64,000 bases of DNA from Nonomuraea sp. NBC_00507 (lineage in GTDB: Bacteria > Actinomycetota > Actinomycetes > Streptosporangiales > Streptosporangiaceae): positions 4,216,001 to 4,280,000 of the forward strand of contig NZ_CP107853.1 of NCBI RefSeq assembly GCF_036013525.1, read 5' to 3'. Positions 18,269 through 25,272 of the stretch are shown one piece after another. Position numbers and translations under genes: made by a program. Position 1 is the stretch's first letter; each line of letters starts with the position of its first letter. The notes under the pieces are model-generated. The model made no database searches and was not told the DNA's origin. It saw only the letters and a list, made by a program, of their open reading frames with translations.

Positions 18269-19153
18269 ATGACCACAAGCATCATGGCACCGGTCGCGCA
18301 CAGGACGATCGACGTCGACGGGATCGAGATCTTCTACCGCGCGGCCGGGCCGCCGGACGCGCCGGTCTTCCTGCTGCCGCACGGTTACCCCTGCTCTTCG
18401 TACGAATTCCGCAACCTCTTGCCCGCACTCGGCGACCGCTGGCGGTTGATCGCACCCGACCTGCCGGGCTTCGGCTACAGCGGAACGCCCGACCGCACCG
18501 CCTTCTCGTACACCTTCGACGGCTACGCCGACTTCCTGGACCGTTTCACGCGGACCATGGGACTGTCCCGATACGCCATCTACCTGCATGACTACGGCTC
18601 CCAGTTCGGGCTCCGCCTCGCCATGCGCGCCCCCGAGCGGGTCACCGCGCTCGTCATCCAGAACGGCGACATCTATGAGGACGAGCTGGGGCCGAAGTAT
18701 GGGTGGCTGAAGGAGTTCTGGGCGCACCCGACGCCGGAGGGGAGGGCGAAGCTGGCCGCCAACGTCACGGAGGACGGCTTCCGTGACGAGTTCGCCGGCG
18801 AGCTGCCCGAGCACCTGGCCGTCCGGGTGAGCCCGGACCTGTGGAAACTGCACTGGGCGCTGATGGACACGCCGCAGCGCCGCGAGAACGTCGTCGGGCT
18901 CTTCGAAGACCAGGCGACCACGCTCGGATGGTTCCCGAAACAGCAGGCGTACCTGCGCGAGCACCGTCCGCCGACGTTGATCGTGTGGGGCCCGCACGAC
19001 GGCTACATGCCCGAGGGCGCCGCGAGGGCGTACCTGCGTGATCTGCCGGACGCCGAGCTGCATGTGCTCGACGCCGGTCACTGGGCGCTGGAGACCAACC
19101 TCGGCGAGATCGTCCCCCTCATCCGCGACTTCCTGGTCCGCGTCCTCACGTGA
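18269..19153 (+). CDS. Alpha/beta hydrolase, haloalkane dehalogenase/epoxide hydrolase-like
   Basis: A 294-residue alpha/beta hydrolase. The oxyanion motif HGYP follows the second strand, the nucleophile elbow is HDYGSQFG with Asp as nucleophile, the acid lies in WGPHDGYMP, and the catalytic His is in AGHWALE. Asp rather than Ser at the elbow places it among haloalkane dehalogenases and epoxide hydrolases and not among esterases. The substrate cannot be predicted. It is cytoplasmic with no signal peptide. Confidence 0.88.
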   Translation: MTTSIMAPVAHRTIDVDGIEIFYRAAGPPDAPVFLLPHGYPCSSYEFRNLLPALGDRWRLIAPDLPGFGYSGTPDRTAFSYTFDGYADFLDRFTRTMGLSRYAIYLHDYGSQFGLRLAMRAPERVTALVIQNGDIYEDELGPKYGWLKEFWAHPTPEGRAKLAANVTEDGFRDEFAGELPEHLAVRVSPDLWKLHWALMDTPQRRENVVGLFEDQATTLGWFPKQQAYLREHRPPTLIVWGPHDGYMPEGAARAYLRDLPDAELHVLDAGHWALETNLGEIVPLIRDFLVRVLT

Positions 19154-19297
19154 CCGGGCCGCGCCAGTCGAACGGCAGGTCCGGCGTGCGGCCCACGACC
19201 CGGCCACGCCTATCTCGCCGGCGAGGCACGCACGATCCAGGCTGCTGGACCCCGGGCAGGCGAGGATTCGATTGAATGGACACGGCCACGGTCTGGC

Positions 19298-19321
19298 GAT
19301 AATAATACCGGTATAGTTATC
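19298..19321. promoter_or_regulatory. 24-bp dyad overlapping the promoter of the methionine aminopeptidase gene
   Basis: Half-site GATAATAATACC (19298-19309) faces GGTATAGTTATC (19310-19321); 10 of 12 positions are complementary, with ATACCGGTAT perfect at the centre. It contains TATAGT and GATAAT, either of which could be a -10 box, and lies 20 bp before the GTG start. The AT-rich dyad in this GC-rich genome is a good operator candidate; the regulator is unknown. Confidence 0.5.
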
Positions 19322-19341
19322 GCCGGATAGGGGGAGGGGTC

Positions 19342-20109
19342 GTGATCGAGCTGAAGAGTGCGGGGGAGATCGCCGCGATGCGCGAGGCGGGACGGGTGGT
19401 CGCGGCCGTCCATGCCGCGGTGCGGGAGCAGGCCGCCGTCGGGGTGTCGCTGGCGCGGCTCGACGAGGTGGCGCGGACGGTCATCGAGGAGGCGCGGGCG
19501 GGGGCGTCGTTCCTGGGGTATCACCCGGCGTTCGGCGCCACCCCGTACCCGGGCGTGATCTGCACCTCCGTGAACGGGGTCATGCTGCACGGCCTGCCGA
19601 CGCCGTACCGGCTGCGTGACGGCGACCTGCTCAGTGTGGACTGCGGCGCGTACGTGGACGGGTGGCACGCCGACGGCACGGTGAGTTTCACGGTCGGCCG
19701 GCCGCGCGCGGAGGACCTGAAACTGATCAAGGTGGCCGAGGAGACACTCGCCGCCGGCATCGAGGCGGCCGTGCCCGGCGGCAGGATGGGCGACATCGGC
19801 CACGCCATGTCCATGGTCGGCCGCGGCGCCGGCTACGGCATGCAGAACGACTTCGGCGGCCACGGCATCGGGCGGGCCATGCACGAGTCGCCGTTCGTGC
19901 CCAACGAGGCCCGCGGGGGACGGGGCCTGCTGCTGCGACCCGGCCTGGTGATCGCGATCGAGCCGAGCCTGATGGCCGGGGGCGGCGACGACTACTACAT
20001 GGCCGATGACGGCTGGTCGGTGTGCTCGGCGGACGGCAGCAGGAGCGTGCACGTCGAGCACACGGTCGCCGTCACCGCCGGCGGCCCGGTGGTCCTCACC
20101 CTGCCCTAG
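19342..20109 (+). CDS. map: Type I methionine aminopeptidase
   Basis: Removes N-terminal methionine from nascent proteins using two metal ions. The 255-residue protein has the pita-bread fold ligands: Asp in LLSVDCGAYVDGWHADGT (two Asp), His in GGHGIGRAMHESP, Glu in AIEPSLM and Glu in HVEHTVAVT. GTG 19342 is preceded by a very strong GGGGGAGGGG site. This copy stands alone, away from the secY-adk-map cluster where the housekeeping gene normally lies, so it is probably a second MetAP with its own control by the 24-bp dyad upstream. Confidence 0.93.
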   Translation: MIELKSAGEIAAMREAGRVVAAVHAAVREQAAVGVSLARLDEVARTVIEEARAGASFLGYHPAFGATPYPGVICTSVNGVMLHGLPTPYRLRDGDLLSVDCGAYVDGWHADGTVSFTVGRPRAEDLKLIKVAEETLAAGIEAAVPGGRMGDIGHAMSMVGRGAGYGMQNDFGGHGIGRAMHESPFVPNEARGGRGLLLRPGLVIAIEPSLMAGGGDDYYMADDGWSVCSADGSRSVHVEHTVAVTAGGPVVLTLP

Positions 20110-20326
20110 CGATCGAGGGTCATCCGGCGGTCATGAAAGCGGGGGGTCTTCCTCATCCGAGCGCATATATGCGCCAAGAAGGATGATCTTTGGCACCTCT
20201 TCCCCCAGTTGGCGTGTTTCCGCAGGTCAAGAGAGGAATGCGGGTGGTTTGTTGAAAGAGGGCGTAGGGCAGATCTTCTCGCGATAGCTACGGAGAGTAG
20301 TCGAGAGGTATCAAGGAGATTCGACC

Positions 20327-20590
20327 ATGTACAGACAAGGGCTCGTCCTGCTCGGTCTCGTCGGCGGGATGCTCGCGTTCGGCGGCTCCGCGCTAGCTGC
20401 GACACCCGCCGTCACCGCCGAGTCGGTCCAGGCGAACATCCTGCCGGACCTGGACAACACCGGGAACGGGGAGGGGATGACCTACGTTGGCGAAAGGAAC
20501 AACTTCGGTCAGGAGAGCAACCTCGTCAAGCTGGACGTCTTGTCCAATCTCCTCAGGAACCTTCCCATCTCCATCCTGAGCAGCAGCTGA
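20327..20590 (+). CDS. Small secreted protein, unknown
   Basis: An 87-residue exported protein with a clear signal peptide (MYRQGLVLLGLVGG core, cleavage after SALA). The mature part of about 63 residues has no cysteines and contains NTGNGEGMTYVGERNNFGQES, then a hydrophobic tail LSNLLRNLPISIL. I do not recognise the family; it is not a chaplin, since the paired Cys and the GN-rich core are absent. AAGGAG precedes the ATG by 9 bases and a terminator follows 12 bp after the stop, so it is a single-gene transcript. Confidence 0.7.
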   Translation: MYRQGLVLLGLVGGMLAFGGSALAATPAVTAESVQANILPDLDNTGNGEGMTYVGERNNFGQESNLVKLDVLSNLLRNLPISILSSS

Positions 20591-20602
20591 CTCAGCGCGT
20601 AT

Positions 20603-20636
20603 GAAGGGGACCCGTCTTCTGGGGCGGGCCCCCTTC
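20603..20636 (+). terminator. Terminator after the small secreted protein gene
   Basis: GAAGGGG (20603-20609) pairs with CCCCTTC (20630-20636) and CCCG (20611-20614) with CGGG (20625-20628). It lies 12 bp past the stop codon, with no T-run. Confidence 0.6.
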
Positions 20637-20826
20637 GCCGTGTTCAGGGCTCGTACCCGAACGCCGTCGGACCGGACTCCAAGCGGTGAGGTGGACGTGC
20701 GGGCCCGGCCGCGGTCCTGTGTGCGGGGGAGGCGCGGCCGGGCCCGCTGGAAGGGGAGCGCTGTGGGCGTGCGGTGGGAAACCGGCTTGGGGTGTGGCCG
20801 GTGAAAGCCCTGCGCTCCCGTGGCTC

Positions 20827-21615
20827 TCAGTGGGTTCCGAAGTCCTGGGTCCAGGTCGGGCCCTTGGTGTTGTGCCCGACGCCGATGTGGGTGAAGGCAC
20901 AGTTCATGATGTTGGCCCGGTGTCCGGGGCTGTTGAGCCAGGCCCGGACCACCGCTGCGGCGGTGGGCTGGCCCTTGGCGATGTTCTCGCCCGCCCTGGT
21001 GAAGGCGAAGCCCGCCGCCCTGATGCGCCGGTCGAACGTGCGGCCGTCGCGCGAGTCGTGGTCGAAGTAGTTGTTGGCGGCCATGTCCGCCGAGTGGCGT
21101 TCGGCGGCCAGGTGGAGCTTGCGATCGTGGATCAGAGGGCGGCAGCCGTTCTTGGCGCGAGCGTCGTTGGTGAGCTTGACGACCGCGGTCTCCGCCGAGG
21201 CGAAGCTCCGGCTCGCGGCCGGGCGCCCGCACGACAGCTTCACGGAGCCGGACGTGTCGACCCGGCCCTGCGTGTCGAGCGCGACGACGTAGTAACGGCG
21301 CGCGGTGGCGGTGCACGTGGCGCCGGCGGTGATCCGGCCGTTGCCGATGATCCGGGAGCCGCTCTTGACGATGCGGTCGGGGCCGGTGACGGCCACCGTG
21401 ATGCGTACCCGGAGGCGGGCCTGGTCGGCGCAGCCGGTCCGGACGGCCGTGCCCCGCACCTTGCCCTTGGAGACGACCGGTTTGACCGCGGCGACCCGGC
21501 ACGCCTGCTGGGTGGCCTGGGGTTGAGCGGCCGCCGCGCGAGCTTCGGCGGGTGCAGGGAAGCTCAATGCCGCCAGACTCCCGGCACAGGCCAAGACCTG
21601 GAGCGGTCTGCGCAT
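20827..21615 (-). CDS. Secreted CAP/SCP-domain protein
   Basis: A 262-residue exported protein with a signal peptide (MRRPLQVLACAGSLAALS), an N-terminal beta-rich region of about 100 residues with Cys pairs, and a C-terminal CAP (SCP/PR-1) domain from about residue 140. CAP motifs are visible: the His in AAERHSADMAANNYFDHDS, GENIAKG and a WLNSPGHRANIM signature. Bacterial CAP proteins are extracellular and of mostly unknown function, sometimes nuclease or protease-like. It is convergent with the small secreted protein at 20327. Confidence 0.9.
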   Translation of the reverse strand: MRRPLQVLACAGSLAALSFPAPAEARAAAAQPQATQQACRVAAVKPVVSKGKVRGTAVRTGCADQARLRVRITVAVTGPDRIVKSGSRIIGNGRITAGATCTATARRYYVVALDTQGRVDTSGSVKLSCGRPAASRSFASAETAVVKLTNDARAKNGCRPLIHDRKLHLAAERHSADMAANNYFDHDSRDGRTFDRRIRAAGFAFTRAGENIAKGQPTAAAVVRAWLNSPGHRANIMNCAFTHIGVGHNTKGPTWTQDFGTH

Positions 21616-21760
21616 TTTTGTCCTCCGACTACGGGCTCGACATTGCGTCGAATCCGCATTCTGGTCCTCCTAAGTCCGCCATGTCCTGAAAAGCCATGGC
21701 ATACCTGGAGCTCCAAGTAGCCGAATCGTGATCAGGTGCCGTGCTGAGCCCGGTAAACCA

Positions 21761-21791
21761 TCGCGGCCCCCTGGGCGTCAGGGGGCCGCGA
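21761..21791 (-). terminator. Terminator of the PBP4-type gene
   Basis: TCGCGGCCCCCTG (21761-21773) is perfectly complementary to CAGGGGGCCGCGA (21779-21791) over a five-base loop. It starts 8 bp after the stop of the leftward carboxypeptidase gene. Confidence 0.8.
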
Positions 21792-21798
21792 CGGGCGG

Positions 21799-23343
21799 CT
21801 AGCACTGTGCGGGCTTCAGCCACGAGCACTCGAGGTCGCCTGCCGGGGCGTCACCCGCCGAGCGCAGCTGGGCCGTGGTGTTGACCGGGGTGGTGCGGGA
21901 GAACTGGGCGAGCCGGATCGCGATCTTGTCCTCGATGTCCTTCGGCGAGCCCGACAGGTACTGGTTCAGCATGATCGAGAAGATCAGCGGCTCGCCGTCG
22001 GCGCTCGTGACGTACCCGGACAACGACGTCACCCCGGTCAGCGAGCCGGTCTTGGCGTGGACGTTGTTCGCGGCCGGCGTGTTACGCATCCGGCTGCGCA
22101 GCGTGCCGCCCACGAAGTGGTCGGCGTTGCCGGCGATGGGGAGCGACGCGTACCAGGTGGGGAACCACGGCTTGCCGCGTACGGCGGTCAGCAGCTGCGC
22201 GATCGAGCCGGGCGAGAACCCGTCGCGGCGCGACAACCCGGAGCCGTCCCGCATGTTGATCACCTGGACGCCGTTCGCCTTGGCGAAGTCGGTGCTGACC
22301 TTGAGCCCGGCCGACCACGTGCCCTGGCCGGCGACCTTGCGGCCCATGGCCTTGGTGAGGATCTCGGCGTGGATGTTGTTGCTGAGCTTCATGAACGGCA
22401 CCAGCAGCTCGCCCAGCGTCATCGACTCGTGCGCGGCCAACTCCGTCGCCCCTTGCGGGGTCGCCGCGGCCACGGTCGGGCCGAGCACCTTGACGCCGTG
22501 CTTGGCCAGCGACTTGCGGAACAGCGAGGAGACGTACGCGGTGGGGTCGTCCACGGCCACCCACTCCTGGTACGGGGTCGCCACCGTACCGGTGATCACG
22601 ACCGTCCGGGTGCCGTGCTGCCGCTCGATGAGCACGTCGGTCCGCGTGCCCACGGTGGCCTTGTTGACGATCTTCAGATAGTCGGTCTCCGGCGTCGTGG
22701 TCACCTTGACCTGGTCGCCGTCGGCGGCCACGGCCACGACCACCGAGCCCGCGTCGTAGTCCCGGTCCGGTGAGGCGGTCAGCGCGGAGATGGGCGCCGC
22801 GTAGTAGGCGGTCTCGTCGTCCCACGACCAGTCGTTGCCGAGCCGCTGGGAGTCGAACCACGTGTCGTCGGCCACCAGCTTGCCGGTGACGACCTTGATG
22901 CCCTCCGCCGCGACCTTCGCGGCCAGCGCGTCGTAGTCCTCGGCCAGCATGGTCGGGTCACCGGTGCCGCGCAGCACCAGGTCGCCGGTCAGGAGCGAGC
23001 CGGCTCTGCGGCCGGTGTTCAGCACGGAGGTGGAGAAGCGGTAATCGAGGCCGAGCGTCTCCGCCGCCGCGGCCGCGGTGAAGAGCTTGGTGTTGGACGC
23101 GGGGATGAGCAGCTTGCCGGCGTCGGTGGAGTAGAGCTCCTCGCCGGTTGCGGCGCTCTTGACCACGACGCCCGCTCTGGCGATCGTGAGCCGCGAGTCG
23201 CTGAGGATCTGGTTGATGTCCTGGGCCAGGTCGGCCACTCCGGCCGAGGGGTCGACGGCGACGGCGGGTGAGGTGGGGCTGGACGCCCACGCGAGGGCGG
23301 CGACGAGCGCGCCCGCGACGAGGGATGCTGAGGTGCGCCGCAT
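21799..23343 (-). CDS. dacB: D-Ala-D-Ala carboxypeptidase/endopeptidase (PBP4 type)
   Basis: Exported class C penicillin-binding protein (S13 peptidase) that trims or cuts peptidoglycan cross-links. The 514-residue protein has a signal peptide (MRRTSASLVAGALVAALAWA) and the three active-site motifs in order: SxxK as PASNTK, SxN as LSNNIHAE and KTG as HAKTGSLTG. The large insert between SxxK and SxN is typical of the PBP4 subclass. It is monocistronic, with its own terminator. Confidence 0.95.
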   Translation of the reverse strand: MRRTSASLVAGALVAALAWASSPTSPAVAVDPSAGVADLAQDINQILSDSRLTIARAGVVVKSAATGEELYSTDAGKLLIPASNTKLFTAAAAAETLGLDYRFSTSVLNTGRRAGSLLTGDLVLRGTGDPTMLAEDYDALAAKVAAEGIKVVTGKLVADDTWFDSQRLGNDWSWDDETAYYAAPISALTASPDRDYDAGSVVVAVAADGDQVKVTTTPETDYLKIVNKATVGTRTDVLIERQHGTRTVVITGTVATPYQEWVAVDDPTAYVSSLFRKSLAKHGVKVLGPTVAAATPQGATELAAHESMTLGELLVPFMKLSNNIHAEILTKAMGRKVAGQGTWSAGLKVSTDFAKANGVQVINMRDGSGLSRRDGFSPGSIAQLLTAVRGKPWFPTWYASLPIAGNADHFVGGTLRSRMRNTPAANNVHAKTGSLTGVTSLSGYVTSADGEPLIFSIMLNQYLSGSPKDIEDKIAIRLAQFSRTTPVNTTAQLRSAGDAPAGDLECSWLKPAQC

Positions 23344-23440
23344 GGGGTCTCCAAAGGGCTGAGGGATCGATCAGATCATGAACCAGCCCCGCCATCCTGC
23401 AATCCGCAAATATCCGTATTTCCGCCCCAGTCGCCGTCCC

Positions 23441-23992
23441 TCAGGCGGATGGCTGTCCGGAGGTCAGGAGGAATCCGCAGTCGCCGAAGGAGATCTCATC
23501 GCCGGACCTGACCCGGGCGGGCCCCACGAGCCGCCACCCGTTCAGCCGCGTGCCGTTGAGTGATCCCAGGTCGACGAGCATCCACCCGCCATCGTCATCC
23601 CGCCGCAGCTCGGCGTGGACCCGCGACACCGTCAGGTCGGACAACACGAGATCGCACGCCGACCCCCGCCCCACCACATAACGCAACCGGTCGTCGTCGG
23701 GCAGTGCCAGCCGGGGCAGGCGCGGCCGTCGCCAGGCGGACTGCAGCTTGGTGGTGAACTCGGAAACAGAGGCCACCGCGTCGGTCAGCCGCTGCCTGAT
23801 CGTCGGGCGTTTCGGTAAGTCGGCGACCAGCTCGTCGAGCTCCCACCTGTTGCGGGCCCGCAGCACTTGGTCCACGCGCCCCACGAAGGTGTCATGGGAG
23901 ATCCGGCCCTCTACGGCGCGGTGCTTGAGCTCGTCGATCGCACGGTCACGTTCCCCGTCGGATGCGCGAAAGGGCGGATGGGTCGAGCTCAT
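23441..23992 (-). CDS. DUF1707-FHA domain protein
   Basis: A 183-residue cytoplasmic protein with an N-terminal DUF1707 (SHOCT-like) region, FRASDGERDRAIDELKHRAVEG, and a C-terminal FHA domain that recognises phosphothreonine. FHA signatures are GRGSACDLVL, SRVHAEL and the LGSLNGTRLN turn. It probably reads the output of a Ser/Thr kinase, but no kinase is in this window. ATG 23992 is chosen because DUF1707 begins almost at once; the open frame extends to 24082 but would overlap the divergent padR control region. Confidence 0.85.
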   Translation of the reverse strand: MSSTHPPFRASDGERDRAIDELKHRAVEGRISHDTFVGRVDQVLRARNRWELDELVADLPKRPTIRQRLTDAVASVSEFTTKLQSAWRRPRLPRLALPDDDRLRYVVGRGSACDLVLSDLTVSRVHAELRRDDDGGWMLVDLGSLNGTRLNGWRLVGPARVRSGDEISFGDCGFLLTSGQPSA

Positions 23993-24054
23993 GTAGCGAG
24001 TATCGGCCCGAACCTCGCCCCCTGTCCAGAAAACGCGGATCAGTTGCGAAGGGC

Positions 24055-24078
24055 ATACTCGGTATGCATACTCAGTAT
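24055..24078. promoter_or_regulatory. Tandem ATACTCNGTAT operator before padR
   Basis: ATACTCGGTAT (24055-24065) and ATACTCAGTAT (24068-24078) are two near-palindromic 11-mers with a 13-bp period, ending 2 bp before the padR ATG. ATAC...GTAT dyads are the known target style of PadR repressors, so autoregulation of the padR-ABC operon is likely. Confidence 0.65.
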
Positions 24079-24080
24079 CC

Positions 24081-24605
24081 ATGTCGATCAGACACGGACT
24101 GCTCGCGTTGCTGAGCAGGGGACCGCGTTACGGCTACCAGTTGCGCGTGGAATTCGAGGCGTCGACGGGGGCGACCTGGCCGCTCAACATCGGCCAGGTC
24201 TATACGACGCTCTCGCGGCTCGAGCGCGACGGCCTGGTCGCGCCGGGCGGCGCGGACGAGCAGGGCCGGGCGGTCTACACGATCACCGAGGCCGGTCGTA
24301 CGGAGCTGGAGCGATGGTTCAGCACCCCCGTCGCCCAGGACGACCGGCCTCGGGACGAACTGGCCATCAAGATCGCGATGGCCGTGGCCGGCGCGGACGT
24401 CGACGTGGCCGAGGTCATCCTCACCCAGCGCATGGCCACCATGCGCGCCTTGCAGGACCTCACCCAGGCCAAGCGGGCCGCCACCGGAGGGCTGGCACAG
24501 CGGCTGGTCCTCGATTCGCTGATTTTCAAGGCCGAGGCGGAGCAGCGCTGGCTGGACCACTGCGAGGCCGTTTCCAAGGAGAAGAAGCATGACCGTGGTG
24601 AGTAG
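24081..24605 (+). CDS. PadR-family transcriptional repressor
   Basis: A 174-residue PadR regulator with the winged-helix domain at the start (HGLLALLSRGPRYGYQLRVEFE, NIGQVYTTLSRLERDGLV) and a C-terminal dimerisation region with Lys/Glu-rich helices. PadR proteins of this length often repress an adjacent ABC exporter and respond to its substrates. The stop overlaps the start of the ATPase gene by 17 bp, which gives tight coupling. The promoter carries two ATACTC-N-GTAT boxes. Confidence 0.92.
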   Translation: MSIRHGLLALLSRGPRYGYQLRVEFEASTGATWPLNIGQVYTTLSRLERDGLVAPGGADEQGRAVYTITEAGRTELERWFSTPVAQDDRPRDELAIKIAMAVAGADVDVAEVILTQRMATMRALQDLTQAKRAATGGLAQRLVLDSLIFKAEAEQRWLDHCEAVSKEKKHDRGE

Positions 24606-25272
24606 TTTGCGCGATGTGACCCGCGAGCACGGCTCGGTGCGCGCGCTGCGGGGCGTGAGCCTGGAGGTGTCGAGCGGCGAGTTGGTGGCTGTCATGGGCC
24701 CGTCGGGCTCGGGCAAGTCGACCCTGCTCAACCTGGCCGGCGGCCTCGACCGGCCCACCTCCGGCAGCGTGACGATCGAGGGCCGCGACCTCGCCGCCGT
24801 GAAGGACCTGGCGGCGCTCAGGCGCCGCAGCGTCGGGTACGTCTTCCAGGACCTCAACCTGATCCCGTCCCTGACGGCCGCCGAGAACGTGATGCTGCCC
24901 AGGGAATTGGACGGCGTACGGTCGGGCCGGGCCCGCGCCGAGGCACTGGCCGCGCTGGCCGACGTGGGAGCCGAGGAGGTCGCCGACCGTTTCCCCGAGG
25001 AGCTGTCCGGCGGGCAGCGCCAGCGCGTGGCCATCGCCAGGGCGCTGACGGGCGAGCGGCGGTTGCTGCTGGCCGACGAGCCGACCGGCGCGCTTGACAC
25101 CGCGACCGGCGACGAGATCCTGCAACTGATGCGTTCCCACTGCGACGAGGGCGTGGCGGTGCTGCTCGTCACCCACGAGCCGCGCTACGCGGCCTGGGCC
25201 GACCGCGTGGTCTACCTGCGTGACGGACTGATCGCCGAGGCGAACGCCGTGCGCCTGGAGAGCGCCCGATGA
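24589..25272 (+). CDS. ABC transporter ATP-binding protein (MacB/LolD type)
   Basis: A 227-residue ATPase subunit. Walker A is GPSGSGKST, the signature is LSGGQRQRVAIARAL, Walker B is LLLADEPTGALD, and the H-loop is THEPRYA. The subfamily that pairs with FtsX-like permeases carries out mechanotransmission or export of antimicrobial peptides and lipids. It overlaps padR upstream and the permease gene downstream (ATGA), so padR, the ATPase and the permease form one operon. Confidence 0.95.
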   Translation: MTVVSSLRDVTREHGSVRALRGVSLEVSSGELVAVMGPSGSGKSTLLNLAGGLDRPTSGSVTIEGRDLAAVKDLAALRRRSVGYVFQDLNLIPSLTAAENVMLPRELDGVRSGRARAEALAALADVGAEEVADRFPEELSGGQRQRVAIARALTGERRLLLADEPTGALDTATGDEILQLMRSHCDEGVAVLLVTHEPRYAAWADRVVYLRDGLIAEANAVRLESAR

